Shown here: piece after piece, positions 1-8,453 of the stretch
Layout: each line of letters starts with the position of its first letter
Numbering within the stretch: the stretch's first letter is position 1
DNA from: DASUFZ01 sp035541475
Lineage (GTDB): Bacteria; Myxococcota_A; UBA9160; SMWR01
Direction: 5' to 3'
Assembly (NCBI GenBank): GCA_035541475.1
Contig: DATKND010000089.1
Coordinates: 13,419 to 77,418, forward strand
Length of the DNA stretch: 64,000 nucleotides
Notes under the pieces: model-generated
Told to the model about the DNA's origin: nothing
The model's input: the letters and a program-made list of their open reading frames with translations, nothing else
The model's database searches: none
Translations under genes and position numbers: made by a program

Positions 1-91
1 CGCCGTGATCGGCGAGAAGCTCTACGTCGCGGTGATGGAGTGGTTCCGCCGGCGGCTCGACGCGCGCGGACGCGAAGCCTCGCGTGAGTGA
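1..91 (+). CDS. C-terminal end of a RimK-type ATP-grasp ligase (partial)
   Basis: The second forward frame is open from the window edge to a TGA at 89-91 and encodes the last 29 residues of a protein (GEKLYVAVMEWFRRRLD near its middle). The gene has lost its catalytic part to the window boundary, so assignment rests on context and on resemblance of the tail to RimK-family ATP-grasp proteins, which often precede a GCS2-type ligase and an N-formylglutamate amidohydrolase. The stop lies inside the next gene, giving an 8-bp overlap that suggests translational coupling. The frame is clearly coding in composition; the family name is inference. Confidence 0.5.
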   Translation, partial: AVIGEKLYVAVMEWFRRRLDARGREASRE

Positions 92-1328
92 GGCCGACGC
101 GGAGCCGCCGCCGCTAGGCCTCTTCGAGGCCTACGGCATCGAGATCGAGTACGCGATCGTCGACGCGAAGACGCTCGACGTGCGCCCGCTCGCCGACGCG
201 CTGCTCGCGGCGGAGTGCGGCGAGATCTGCGGCGACGCGGAGCGCGGCCGCATGGCGTGGTCGAACGAGCTCGCGCGCCACGTGATCGAGCTGAAGACGA
301 GCGCGCCCGAGCCGCGGCTCGCGGGGATGGCGGCGCTCTTCGCGGGCGAGGTCGCGCGGATCGAGGATCTGCTCGCGCCGCTCGGCGCGCGGCTCATGCC
401 GACCGGCATGCACCCGTGGATGGACTCGTCGCGCGAGTTCTCGATCTGGCCCCACGGCGAGCGCGCGGTCTACGCGGCCTTCGACCGCATCTTCGACTGC
501 CGCGGCCACGGCTGGGCGAATCTCCAGAGCGCGCACCTCAACCTGCCGTTTCGCGGAGACGAGGAGTTCGGGCGGCTGCACGCGGCCTGTCGCGCGCTGC
601 TGCCGCTCCTGCCCGCGCTCTCGGCGAGCTCGCCCTTCGTCGACGGCCGCCGCGCGCATTGGCTCGACGCGCGCCTCGCCGTCTATCGCGACAACGCGGC
701 GCGCGTGCCGTCGGTCTCGGGCGCCGTGGTGCCGGAGCCGATCTTCACGCGCACGAGCTACGAGGCGCTGCTCGAAGGCATCTACGCCGACCTCGCGCCG
801 CTCGATCCGGAAGGCACCTTGCGCCACGAGTGGGTGAACGCGCGCGGCTGTATCGCGCGCTTCGACCGCGACGCGATCGAGATCCGCGTGCTCGACGCGC
901 AGGAGTGTCCCCGCGCCGACCTCGCGATCGCCGCCGCGGTGGCCGGCGTGCTGCGCGCGCTCTGCGCGTCGGAGCGCCAAGGCGCGCTGCGCGAGCTCGA
1001 GACCGCGCGCCTGGCGGCGCTGCTCTGCGACGTCGCGCGCGAGGGCGGCGACGCTCGCATCGAGGACGCGGGCTATCTCGCGGCGCTCGGGATGGGACGC
1101 GCAGCCTGCACGGCCGCGGAGCTCTGGCGGCGGCTCGTTGCGCGCGACGTCGCGGCCGACGCGCTCGCGGCGAAGGAGCGTGCCGGGCTGTCGCACATCC
1201 TCGAGCGCGGCTGCCTCGCCGCGCGCATCGCGCGCGCCGCCGGCGAGGCGCCGTCGCGCGACGCGCTCCGCGCCGTCTACGAGGCGCTCTGCGACTGCCT
1301 GCGCGAGAACCGGCTCTATGAGGACTAG
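84..1328 (+). CDS. GCS2-family carboxylate-amine ligase (glutamate-cysteine ligase-like)
   Basis: A 414-residue protein starting at GTG. It resembles the plant/proteobacterial glutamate-cysteine ligase family 2 fold: an N-terminal strand with GIEIEYAIV (about residues 18-26) carrying the acidic metal ligands, a TGMHPWMD segment near 105-112, and an RFDRDAIEIRVLD strand near 257-269 that closes the active site. The family joins an amine to a side-chain carboxylate with ATP. The real substrate is unknown; sitting between an ATP-grasp ligase and a formylglutamate amidohydrolase it may act on a glutamate-containing peptide rather than make glutathione. It overlaps both neighbours (8 and 11 bp), so the three genes are probably one operon. 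Confidence 0.8.
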   Translation: MSEADAEPPPLGLFEAYGIEIEYAIVDAKTLDVRPLADALLAAECGEICGDAERGRMAWSNELARHVIELKTSAPEPRLAGMAALFAGEVARIEDLLAPLGARLMPTGMHPWMDSSREFSIWPHGERAVYAAFDRIFDCRGHGWANLQSAHLNLPFRGDEEFGRLHAACRALLPLLPALSASSPFVDGRRAHWLDARLAVYRDNAARVPSVSGAVVPEPIFTRTSYEALLEGIYADLAPLDPEGTLRHEWVNARGCIARFDRDAIEIRVLDAQECPRADLAIAAAVAGVLRALCASERQGALRELETARLAALLCDVAREGGDARIEDAGYLAALGMGRAACTAAELWRRLVARDVAADALAAKERAGLSHILERGCLAARIARAAGEAPSRDALRAVYEALCDCLRENRLYED

Positions 1329-2028
1329 GCCGTTTCGACTGGTCTTCTCCTGCGAGCACGCGTCGAACGCGGTGCCGCCTGCGTATGCGCATCTGTTTCG
1401 CGGGTGGAGACAGGTTCTCGCGTCTCACCGCGGCTACGACCTCGGCGCGCTCGGCGTGGCGCGCGCTCTCTCGCGTGCGCTGCGCGCGCCGCTCTTCGCG
1501 ACGTCCGTCACGCGGCTGCTCGTCGACGCGAACCGCACGCGGGGCCACTTCGCGCTCTTCTCCGAGCGCTCGCGCGCGCTGCCCGAGCGTGAGCGCGACG
1601 CGCTGCTCGCGCGCTACCACGCGCCGCACTGGCGGCGCGTGCGAGAAGCGGTCGACGCTCGCGACGGCGAGGCGCGCGTCGTGCACGTCGGCGTCCACAG
1701 CTTCACGCCGGTCTGGAACGGCGCGCCGCGCGAGATCGATGTGGGGCTCCTCTACGACTCGGCGCGCCCGGCCGAGACGGGCTTTTGCGACGCCTGGGCC
1801 CGCGCGCTGCGCGCGGCCGGGCCGTCGCTTCGCGTGCGCCGCAACGCGCCCTATCGCGGCGTCAGCAACTGCCTGCCGACGGCGCTGCGGCGCGAGCTGC
1901 CGGCCGCGCGCTACCTCGGGCTCGAGCTCGAGATGTCGCAGGCGCTGCTCGCGATGGCGTCCGGGCGCGCGCGCATGGCGCGCCTCATCGCGCGCTCGCT
2001 GCAGCAGGTGCTCGCGGCGCGCGCTTGA
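1318..2028 (+). CDS. N-formylglutamate amidohydrolase family protein
   Basis: 236 residues from the ATG at 1318, 11 bp inside the previous gene. The N-terminal FSCEHASNAVP block is the signature of the N-formylglutamate amidohydrolase family, zinc hydrolases related to carboxypeptidases; HVGVHSFTP in mid-protein and LGLELEMSQ near the end (ELE general base region) also fit. Classical members release glutamate from N-formylglutamate at the end of histidine breakdown. No hut genes are nearby and the operon is built of amino-acid ligases, so here the enzyme may hydrolyse a related glutamyl compound made by its neighbours. Family is secure, substrate is not. Confidence 0.85.
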   Translation: MRTRPFRLVFSCEHASNAVPPAYAHLFRGWRQVLASHRGYDLGALGVARALSRALRAPLFATSVTRLLVDANRTRGHFALFSERSRALPERERDALLARYHAPHWRRVREAVDARDGEARVVHVGVHSFTPVWNGAPREIDVGLLYDSARPAETGFCDAWARALRAAGPSLRVRRNAPYRGVSNCLPTALRRELPAARYLGLELEMSQALLAMASGRARMARLIARSLQQVLAARA

Positions 2029-2077
2029 TTCGCCGCGCGGCGGGCGGGAGAATGCGAGCTCATCATTCGGAGTCCTC

Positions 2078-3082
2078 ATGGCGAGCTACCGCATCTTCGG
2101 CGTCGAGCTGTCTCCCTACTCGGTCAAGGTCCGCTCCTACTTCCGCTACAAGGGCATCCCCCACGAGTGGATCGTGCGCGGGCCGGCGACGCAGGCGGAG
2201 TTCCAGAAGCACGCGAAGCTGCCGCTCGTACCGCTCGTCGTGACGCCGGAAGGCGAAGGCATCCAGGACTCGACGCCGATCCTCGAGCACTTCGAGGCGC
2301 TCTTCCCCGAGCCGTCGATCCATCCGCGCGAGCCCGTCGCGGCCTTCCTCTCGGCGCTGCTCGAGGAGTTCGGCGACGAGTGGGGCAACAAGTGGATGTT
2401 CCACTACCGCTGGCGCCGCGACGAGGACCAGATCGCCGGCGCCGCGCGGCTGGCCGAGACCATGGCGCCGCCCGGCGCCACGGCCGAGCAGCTGAAGGGC
2501 GTCGCGGCCGGCATCCGCGAGCGCATGGTCGGGCGCGTGTGGTTCGTCGGATCGAGCGACCAGACCGCGGCGCAGATCGAGGAGTCCTACCAGGCGACGC
2601 TCGCGATCCTCGAGCGCCACCTCGCGTCGCGACCGTATCTCTTCGGACGGCGTCCGGCCTTCGCGGACTTCGGCCTCTGGGGACAGCTCTACGAATGCTC
2701 GATCGATCCAACCACCGGCCGCCTGATGCGCGAACGCGCGCCGTCGGTGCAGGCGTGGGTTGCGCGCATGCAGGAGCCGAAGGGCGAAGGCGACTTCGAG
2801 ACCTGGAGCGCGCTCGAGCCGACGCTCTTCCCGCTGCTCGAGACGCAGGTCGGCGCACTCTTCCTGCCCTGGTCGGACGCCAACGCGCGCGCGATCGCGG
2901 GCGGACAGGAGGAGTTCACGGTGCAGCTCGCGGGCCGCGCCTGGACGCAGAAGCCGCAGAAGTACCACGCGCGCTCGCTCGCCGCGCTGTGCGCGCGCTA
3001 CGCGGCGGTGTCGGCCGACTCGCGCTCCAAGCTCGACGCGGTGTTGCGCCGCGCGGGCTGCCTCGCGGGGCTCCAGGGCTAG
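2078..3082 (+). CDS. Glutathione S-transferase family protein with long C-terminal region
   Basis: 334 residues. Residues 3-85 form a thioredoxin-like GST N-domain (FGVELSPYSVKVRSYF, then PLVPLVVTPEGEGIQDSTPILEHFE, where the DST motif binds the glutamyl part of glutathione). The usual catalytic Cys/Ser position holds Ser in SPYSVK. A helical GST C-domain follows to about residue 230 (RPYLFGRRPAFADFGLWGQL). The extra 100 residues beyond a normal GST contain no motif I recognise. The ATG at 2078 is chosen because the fold begins at once. The TAG stop shares a CTAG with the stop of the converging hydrolase gene. Confidence 0.8.
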   Translation: MASYRIFGVELSPYSVKVRSYFRYKGIPHEWIVRGPATQAEFQKHAKLPLVPLVVTPEGEGIQDSTPILEHFEALFPEPSIHPREPVAAFLSALLEEFGDEWGNKWMFHYRWRRDEDQIAGAARLAETMAPPGATAEQLKGVAAGIRERMVGRVWFVGSSDQTAAQIEESYQATLAILERHLASRPYLFGRRPAFADFGLWGQLYECSIDPTTGRLMRERAPSVQAWVARMQEPKGEGDFETWSALEPTLFPLLETQVGALFLPWSDANARAIAGGQEEFTVQLAGRAWTQKPQKYHARSLAALCARYAAVSADSRSKLDAVLRRAGCLAGLQG

Positions 3083-4023
3083 TCGCGCGCGCTCGCGTCG
3101 CCGCGCGCGAAGCTCGCGATGCGATCCGCGAGCAGCTCGGCGTGCGTGATCGGCAGCATGTGGCTGCCGCCCTTCACCACGACCAGCTCGGCGTGGCGCG
3201 CGTGGCTCTCGATCCAGCGGGCCGCGGAGAGCGGCACCAGGTGGTCGTCGTCGCCGTGGATGAGGAGGATCGGCTGCGCCAGCGCGACCGGGTCGATCGC
3301 GGCGTCGCCGTCCTCGAAGCGGGCGTTCTCGCCGGCGAAGCTCTCGAGCGAGTGCGGCGCGCCCAGGTTGGCGGCGAGCTGCGGCAGCCACCACGCGGGC
3401 GGCTCTCCACTGAAGGCCTCGCGGCTCATCGCCTCCTGCACGGCGCGGCCGACGGGCGGCACCGCGTGCAGCCAGGCGAGCACCGGCCCTGAGAACATCA
3501 GCTTCGAGAGCGCGGCGGGCGGCCGCTCGCCCATCGACTCCAGCGGACCCGCGCCGCCCACCAGCACGAGGCGCGCGATGCGCGATCCGTCGCGACCGGC
3601 GGCCTCGATCGCGACCGGAGCGCCGTACGACCACCCGATCAAGGTCACGTCGCGCAGACCCTGGCTCGCGAGCAGCGCGACGAGCTCGCGCGCGTTGGCG
3701 GCGATCGTGAAGTCGTCGTCGGAGCGGCCGTCGGAGTAGCCGTAGCCGATGCGGTCGTAGGCCAGGGTGCGGAAGCCGCGCGCGGCGAGTGACTCGGCGA
3801 GGGGCGACCAGTCGTAGCTGCAGCCCGGCAGCCCGTGGACCAGCACCAGGGTCGGACCCTCGCCCTTCACCACCGCATTGACCGCGCGGTCGGAGCCGAC
3901 CGCGATGCGCAGGCCGATCGGCGGGAGGCGCGGCGCCTCGACCGGCGCGAAGTGGAAGTAGAGCGGCGGCAGCGCGACGGCCGCCAGCGCGAGAACGAAG
4001 ACCCAGACGAGCAGGCGGCGCAT
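3079..4023 (-). CDS. Membrane-anchored alpha/beta hydrolase
   Basis: 314 residues. Residues 4-22 are a hydrophobic N-terminal anchor or uncleaved signal, so the enzyme is probably periplasmic or envelope-bound. The alpha/beta hydrolase core follows: oxyanion HGLPG at 63-67, nucleophile elbow GWSYGAP with Ser near 132, an acid in LLIHGDDDHLVPL, and a histidine in GGSHMLP. The lid region resembles esterases and epoxide-hydrolase relatives. Substrate cannot be read from sequence. It converges on the GST-like gene with the stop codons interlocked, and is divergent from the phosphotransferase gene across about 100 bp. Confidence 0.85.
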   Translation of the reverse strand: MRRLLVWVFVLALAAVALPPLYFHFAPVEAPRLPPIGLRIAVGSDRAVNAVVKGEGPTLVLVHGLPGCSYDWSPLAESLAARGFRTLAYDRIGYGYSDGRSDDDFTIAANARELVALLASQGLRDVTLIGWSYGAPVAIEAAGRDGSRIARLVLVGGAGPLESMGERPPAALSKLMFSGPVLAWLHAVPPVGRAVQEAMSREAFSGEPPAWWLPQLAANLGAPHSLESFAGENARFEDGDAAIDPVALAQPILLIHGDDDHLVPLSAARWIESHARHAELVVVKGGSHMLPITHAELLADRIASFARGDASARD

Positions 4024-4122
4024 GACGTCCCCCCGGTGTGCGCCAGCGTACCGCGGAGCGCGCTTCGGGTAAGGTATGGCCCCTCGCGACGCCGTCGGCG
4101 CGCGTGAACGAGGAGTCCCCCG

Positions 4123-5235
4123 ATGCCCACCGCGTGGCAGCGCGATCTCGCGACCGACGGGCCGAAGTTCGAGGCCTGGCTGCGCCGACAGCTCCCGCAG
4201 GCGCAGGGCCTCCGCATGTCGCCGCTGGTTCAGCCGCAGTCGTCCGGCTTCTCGAACGAGACCCTGCTCTTCGAGCTCGAGTGGAGCGAGTCGGGCCGCG
4301 CGCGCCGCGAGGCGCTCGTCGTGCGCATCCAGCCGATCGGGTACCAGGTCTTCCCCGAGTACGACCTCGGGCTCCAGTTCCACACGATGCGAAAGCTCGC
4401 GCTGACCGACGTGCCGGTGCCGAAGATGTGGTGGCTCGAGAGCGAGGACACTTCGATCTTCGGCGCGCCCTTCTATGTGATGGGACAGGTGCGCGGCCGC
4501 GTCCCGACCGACAACCCGCCGTACCACTCGGGCGGCTGGATGCAGGAGATCACGCCGGCCGAGCGCGAGGCGATCTGGCTCGGCGGATTCGACTGCATGG
4601 CGCGCATCCACCGCCTCGACCTCGACGCCGCGGGCTTCGGCTCGCTGCGGCGTCCGCAGCTCGGCGCGACAGGCCTCGACCAGGAGCTCGCCTACTACGA
4701 GAAGTACTGGGAGTGGGCGCACCAGGGGCGACGCAATCCGGTGATCGAGATCGCGCACGACTGGCTCGTCGCGAACAAGCCGACGGGCGAGCCCGAAGGG
4801 CTCGTCTGGGGCGACGCGCGCATCGGCAACATGATCTTCGACGGCACGAAGCCGGTGGCCGTGCTCGATTGGGAGATGGTCTGCACCGGCAGCCCGGAGA
4901 AGGACGTCGGCTGGGCGATCTTCCTCGACAAGCACCACAGCGAGGGGCTCGGCGTGCCGCGGCTCGAGGGCTTCCCGAGCTACGAGGACACGCTCGCCTG
5001 GTACGGCGAGCGCTCGGGCCACACGGTGCGCCACGCGCACTACTACCAGGTCTACGCGGGCTACCGCTTCGGGATCATCATGCTGCGGCTCGCGCAGCAG
5101 TTCGTGCACTACGGGCTGATGGACGCCGAGGCCGGGCGCAACTTCGAGCGCGACAACACCGTCACGCGTCTGACCGCGAAGCTGCTCGACCTGCCGCCGC
5201 CGGGCGAGATCAAGACGCCGGGCAGCTACACATAG
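4123..5235 (+). CDS. Phosphotransferase family protein (aminoglycoside phosphotransferase fold, ACAD10/11-type)
   Basis: 370 residues with a protein-kinase-like fold. The catalytic loop is VWGDARIGN near residue 228 (Asp base, Asn metal ligand) and the second metal ligand is the Asp of LDWEMV near 249, both typical of the aminoglycoside phosphotransferase superfamily. This subgroup matches the kinase domain found with acyl-CoA dehydrogenases ACAD10/11, which phosphorylates 4-hydroxy fatty acyl-CoAs so that they can be dehydrated and oxidised. An acyl-CoA dehydrogenase and an enoyl-CoA hydratase lie elsewhere in the window. Antibiotic resistance is not implied. Confidence 0.85.
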   Translation: MPTAWQRDLATDGPKFEAWLRRQLPQAQGLRMSPLVQPQSSGFSNETLLFELEWSESGRARREALVVRIQPIGYQVFPEYDLGLQFHTMRKLALTDVPVPKMWWLESEDTSIFGAPFYVMGQVRGRVPTDNPPYHSGGWMQEITPAEREAIWLGGFDCMARIHRLDLDAAGFGSLRRPQLGATGLDQELAYYEKYWEWAHQGRRNPVIEIAHDWLVANKPTGEPEGLVWGDARIGNMIFDGTKPVAVLDWEMVCTGSPEKDVGWAIFLDKHHSEGLGVPRLEGFPSYEDTLAWYGERSGHTVRHAHYYQVYAGYRFGIIMLRLAQQFVHYGLMDAEAGRNFERDNTVTRLTAKLLDLPPPGEIKTPGSYT

Positions 5236-5296
5236 GCAAGCCGGCGAAGCCCGGCGCGCAGCGAGCCGCAGGCGAGCGGAGTTCAGAGAAGAGTCC

Positions 5297-5743
5297 ATGG
5301 AGCGTGTGCGTCGCGGCGGGGAGATCGCGTACCAGGACCGCGCGGACATCGAGGATCTCCTCGCCCGCTACGCGACCTACTGGGAGTTCCGCGCGTGTCG
5401 CGCCTGGGCCGCTCTCTTCACCGAAGACGGCCGTTACTTCGACGTGCAGGGGCGCGCGGCGCTCGAGGCGGCGTGCTGCGCGCCGCGCGAGGGCGTCGAC
5501 GCGGGCCGCGACTCGATCCACGCGCAGACGAACACCTTGCTCGTGCAGGTCGCCGACGACCGCATCCACGGCCTCACGAACGTCGTCTTCGGCAGCCACC
5601 GCGCGGGGGAACCAAAAAGCGCGAGCTTCGTCGGCTACGGCGACTACCACGACGTCTTCGTGCGGACGGCCGAGGGCTGGCGCTTCGCGTCGCGCCGCGC
5701 CTGCTCGCACCTCGTGGACCCGCTGCCGCCGGAGTTCCTGTGA
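5297..5743 (+). CDS. SnoaL-like / NTF2-fold protein
   Basis: 148 residues. The N-terminal helix (DRADIEDLLARYATYWEFR) followed by ALFTEDGRYFDV is the usual opening of SnoaL-like and steroid-isomerase-like cone folds, and the C-terminal strands (YHDVFVRTAEGWRFASRRA) match the end of that fold. Members are isomerases, hydratases or dioxygenase small subunits acting on hydrophobic ligands; function here is open. It lies 61 bp after the phosphotransferase on the same strand, so may be co-transcribed. Its stop is 1 bp from the stop of the converging acyl-CoA ligase gene. Confidence 0.75.
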   Translation: MERVRRGGEIAYQDRADIEDLLARYATYWEFRACRAWAALFTEDGRYFDVQGRAALEAACCAPREGVDAGRDSIHAQTNTLLVQVADDRIHGLTNVVFGSHRAGEPKSASFVGYGDYHDVFVRTAEGWRFASRRACSHLVDPLPPEFL

Positions 5744-5744
5744 A

Positions 5745-7382
5745 TCAGGCGAGCGCCGACTCGCGTCCGCGCGCCGCGAAAGCCGCGCGAAGCCGATCGC
5801 GTCCCGCGTCGTCGAGCCGCAGGTAGCGGCCGTGGGCGCCGCGCAGCCAGACGGGATCGGCGCACTCCCAGCGCTCCCTGCGGAGCGAGCGCTTCAGGAT
5901 CTTGTTGGTCGGCGTCATCGGCAGCGCGTCACTGATCCGCACGTAGCGCGGTGCGCACTTGGTGCCGAGATCGCGCTGCGCGGCGAGGAAGCGCGCGAAC
6001 TCCTCCGGATCGAAACGCGCGCCCGGGCGCAGCACCAGCGCCGCCATCGCGTCGTCGCCGACCACCTCGCAGGGCACCGCGTAGACCGCGGCCAGCGCCA
6101 CGTCCGGGTGTCGCGCGAGGATCCGCTCGACCGGCGCCGCCGCGAAGTTCTCGCCGTCGACGCGCATCCAGTCGTCGCGGCGCCCGGCGAAGTAGAGGAA
6201 GCCCTGCTCGTCGCGATAGGCGAGGTCGCCGCTCCAGTAGATCCCGCCGTGGGTGCGCTCGCGGTTCGCCTCGTCGTTGTTCCAGTAGCCCTCGAAGCTC
6301 GCGGCGGTCTGCGTGTTGGCGAGCTCGCCGACCGCAAGGTCGGCGTTGGCGAGGCGGCCCTGCGCGTCGAAGCGCGCGCGCGGGCACTCGGCGCCCGTGT
6401 CCGGATCGAGGACCACCGTGCCGGGGAGCCCCATGCCGAGCGCGCCGCGCGGCATGTCCGGCGAGCGCTGCACGGCGATGCCGCCCTCGGTCGAGCCGTA
6501 GGCGTCGACCACCTGGCAGCCGAAGCGCTTCGCGAAGCGCTCGAGGTCGTGCTCGGCGCCCTCGTTGCCGAAGGCGACACGCAGCGGATTGTCGGCGTCG
6601 TCGGGTCGCTCGGGCGTCGCGAGGATGTAGCTGAGCGGCTTGCCGACGTAGTTCATGTAGGTGACGCCATAGCGCCGCACGTCGGGCAGGAAGCCCGACG
6701 CCGAGAAGCGACGGCGGAGCACGATGCGGGCGCCGGCCGCGAGCGCCGGCCCGAGGCCCGCCATCAGCGCGTTCGAGTGGAAGAGCGGCATCACGAGGTA
6801 GGCGACGTCGTCGGCGCGGATGCCGCGCATCTGCGTCAGGATCTGCGAGATGGTCGCGAGGCGACCCTGGCTGCAGATCGCGGCCTTCGGATCGCCGGTG
6901 GTGCCGGAGGTGAAGAGCAGCAGATAGGGCGCGGCCGGGTCGATCGCCGCGCGAGGCAGCGTCGCCGGCTGCGCGGCGACCTGCGCCTGCCACGCCGCGG
7001 ACTCGATGTCGAGGCGGCGGTCCGCCGCGACGGAAAGCTCGAGGCCCTCGAGCAGCGGCGCGTGCCGCGGCTCGGAGAACAGCATCTGGCAGTCGGCGTG
7101 GCGGATGTCGCGCACCAGCTCGCCGCCGCGGCGCGTCGAGTTGATGCCGACGACGGTCGCGCCGCAGAGTGCGGCGCCGCCGAGCAGGAAGACGTACTCC
7201 GGCACGTTGTCGAGCAGCACGCCCACGTGGAAGGGTCCGTCGCGGCGCAGCGCGCGCAGGGCCTGCGCGCGCCGGGCGCACGCCGCCACGACCTCGCGCC
7301 ACGACCAGCTCGAGTCCTCGAAGGCGAGGCCGGGTCGATCGTCTTCGGCGCGCGCCAGCAACAGGTCGGCGATGGTCGGCAT
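5745..7382 (-). CDS. AMP-forming acyl-CoA synthetase (fatty/aryl acid CoA ligase family)
   Basis: 545 residues, the usual length. The ATP-binding P-loop LLLFTSGTTGDPKA is near residue 180, VVDAYGSTEGG (A5 motif) near 300, YWSGDLAYRDEQGFLYFAGRRDDWMRVDGEN (A7/A8 hinge) near 395, and the catalytic lysine lies in the C-terminal PTNKILKRSL. It activates a carboxylic acid to its CoA thioester through an acyl-AMP. The sequence does not fix the chain length; it resembles FadD17- or crotonobetaine-ligase-like members. It is divergent from the phosphotriesterase-family gene, so the 81-bp gap between their starts probably holds both promoters. Confidence 0.9.
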   Translation of the reverse strand: MPTIADLLLARAEDDRPGLAFEDSSWSWREVVAACARRAQALRALRRDGPFHVGVLLDNVPEYVFLLGGAALCGATVVGINSTRRGGELVRDIRHADCQMLFSEPRHAPLLEGLELSVAADRRLDIESAAWQAQVAAQPATLPRAAIDPAAPYLLLFTSGTTGDPKAAICSQGRLATISQILTQMRGIRADDVAYLVMPLFHSNALMAGLGPALAAGARIVLRRRFSASGFLPDVRRYGVTYMNYVGKPLSYILATPERPDDADNPLRVAFGNEGAEHDLERFAKRFGCQVVDAYGSTEGGIAVQRSPDMPRGALGMGLPGTVVLDPDTGAECPRARFDAQGRLANADLAVGELANTQTAASFEGYWNNDEANRERTHGGIYWSGDLAYRDEQGFLYFAGRRDDWMRVDGENFAAAPVERILARHPDVALAAVYAVPCEVVGDDAMAALVLRPGARFDPEEFARFLAAQRDLGTKCAPRYVRISDALPMTPTNKILKRSLRRERWECADPVWLRGAHGRYLRLDDAGRDRLRAAFAARGRESALA

Positions 7383-7463
7383 GGGTCCTCGCTCGGGCGG
7401 GTCAGGCTATCACGCGCAGCGCGTCCGCCTTTCGCTGATAGACTGCGGCCGGAGGACGCGCCC

Positions 7464-8453
7464 ATGCCCGCGATCCAGACCGTCACCGGTACCACGACGC
7501 CCGAGCGGCTCGGCCGCACGTTGATGCACGAGCACCTCGTGATCGGCTACCCCGGCTTCGAGCAGGATTGGGTGCGCCCCGGCCCGAAGCGCGACGAGAT
7601 GTTCGCGCGCTGCATCGACCGCATCGAGGAGCTGAAGGGCCACGGCGTCGACGCGCTGCTCGACCCGTGCCCCGCCGACCTCGGCCGCGACGTCGAGCTC
7701 ATGGCGAAGGTCGCGCAGCGCACGCGCTTCACGATCATCTGCGCCACCGGCCTCTACAAGGAGGAGGAGGGCTCGAACGCCTACTGGAAGTTCCGCGCCA
7801 ACTTCGGCGACATCTCGGCGGCGCTCGGCGAGCTCTTCGCGCGCGAGCTGACGGACGGCATCGCCGGCACCGGCATCCGCGCCGGCATCATCAAGGTCGG
7901 CACGGGCCACCAGACGCTCACGAAGTACGAGCAGGCCGTCTTCGCCGGCGCGGCGCGCGCGGCGGTCGAGACGGGCGCGCCGATCACCACGCACACGGAC
8001 GGCGGCAAGTATGGCGACGACCAGCAGGCGTTCCTGGTCGAGCGCGGCGTGCCCGCGCACCGCATCGTGATCGGCCACTCCTGCGGCACGGCCGACCACA
8101 CCTACCATCTTCGCATCGCCGAGCGCGGCTCCTACCTCGGCTTCGACCGCTTCGGGCTCGACATGCTCCAGCCCGACACCGAGCGCGTGGCGGCGCTGCT
8201 GCGGCTGGTGCGCGCGGGCCGCGGCCGGCAGATCGTCGTCTCCCACGACACCGTCTGGTGCTGGCGCGGCGAGCCGATCCCCTCGGCCGAGATCCTGTCG
8301 CAGATGGAGAAGGTCTGGACCCCGACGCACTTCCTGAAGCGCATCGTGCCGAAGCTGAGAGACGGGGGCGCCTCCGAGGCCGACGTCGAGGCGCTGCTCG
8401 TCGACAACCCGCGGCGATTCTTCGCGGGGGAGCCGATCGCGAGAGCCACCTGA
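7464..8453 (+). CDS. Phosphotriesterase-family metal-dependent hydrolase
   Basis: 329 residues, TIM-barrel amidohydrolase of the PTE/lactonase type. The metal ligands are visible in order: HEH in MHEHLV (about residues 24-26), the bridging carboxylated lysine in AGIIKVGTG, His of THTDGG, His of IGHSCG, and Asp of VSHDTVW. Family members hydrolyse phosphotriesters or, more often in nature, lactones. The start is the ATG after GGAGG at 7451-7455. The TGA stop overlaps the proposed CTG start of the following lipoprotein gene, which suggests coupled translation, though no functional link is obvious. Confidence 0.88.
   Translation: MPAIQTVTGTTTPERLGRTLMHEHLVIGYPGFEQDWVRPGPKRDEMFARCIDRIEELKGHGVDALLDPCPADLGRDVELMAKVAQRTRFTIICATGLYKEEEGSNAYWKFRANFGDISAALGELFARELTDGIAGTGIRAGIIKVGTGHQTLTKYEQAVFAGAARAAVETGAPITTHTDGGKYGDDQQAFLVERGVPAHRIVIGHSCGTADHTYHLRIAERGSYLGFDRFGLDMLQPDTERVAALLRLVRAGRGRQIVVSHDTVWCWRGEPIPSAEILSQMEKVWTPTHFLKRIVPKLRDGGASEADVEALLVDNPRRFFAGEPIARAT

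Noticed and set aside
4123..5235. Aminoglycoside resistance gene
   Set aside because: The kinase fold is right, but this clade matches the acyl-CoA-linked ACAD10/11 kinase domains, and nothing around it concerns antibiotics.
5236..5296. Possible terminator or RNA element after the phosphotransferase gene
   Set aside because: Only a five-base-pair stem (GCCGG/CCGGC) can be drawn, which is expected by chance at this GC content.
7425..7463. CTATCA/TGATAG inverted repeat before the phosphotriesterase-family gene
   Set aside because: The arms are six bases with a wide spacer and no regulator is nearby; too weak to list as an operator.
4038..8453. A 1471-codon open frame on the plus strand
   Set aside because: Only its last 330 codons (from 7464) are a real gene. 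The rest runs in the wrong frame or strand through the phosphotransferase and acyl-CoA ligase genes and consists of Arg/Ala-rich sequence typical of shadows in GC-rich DNA.
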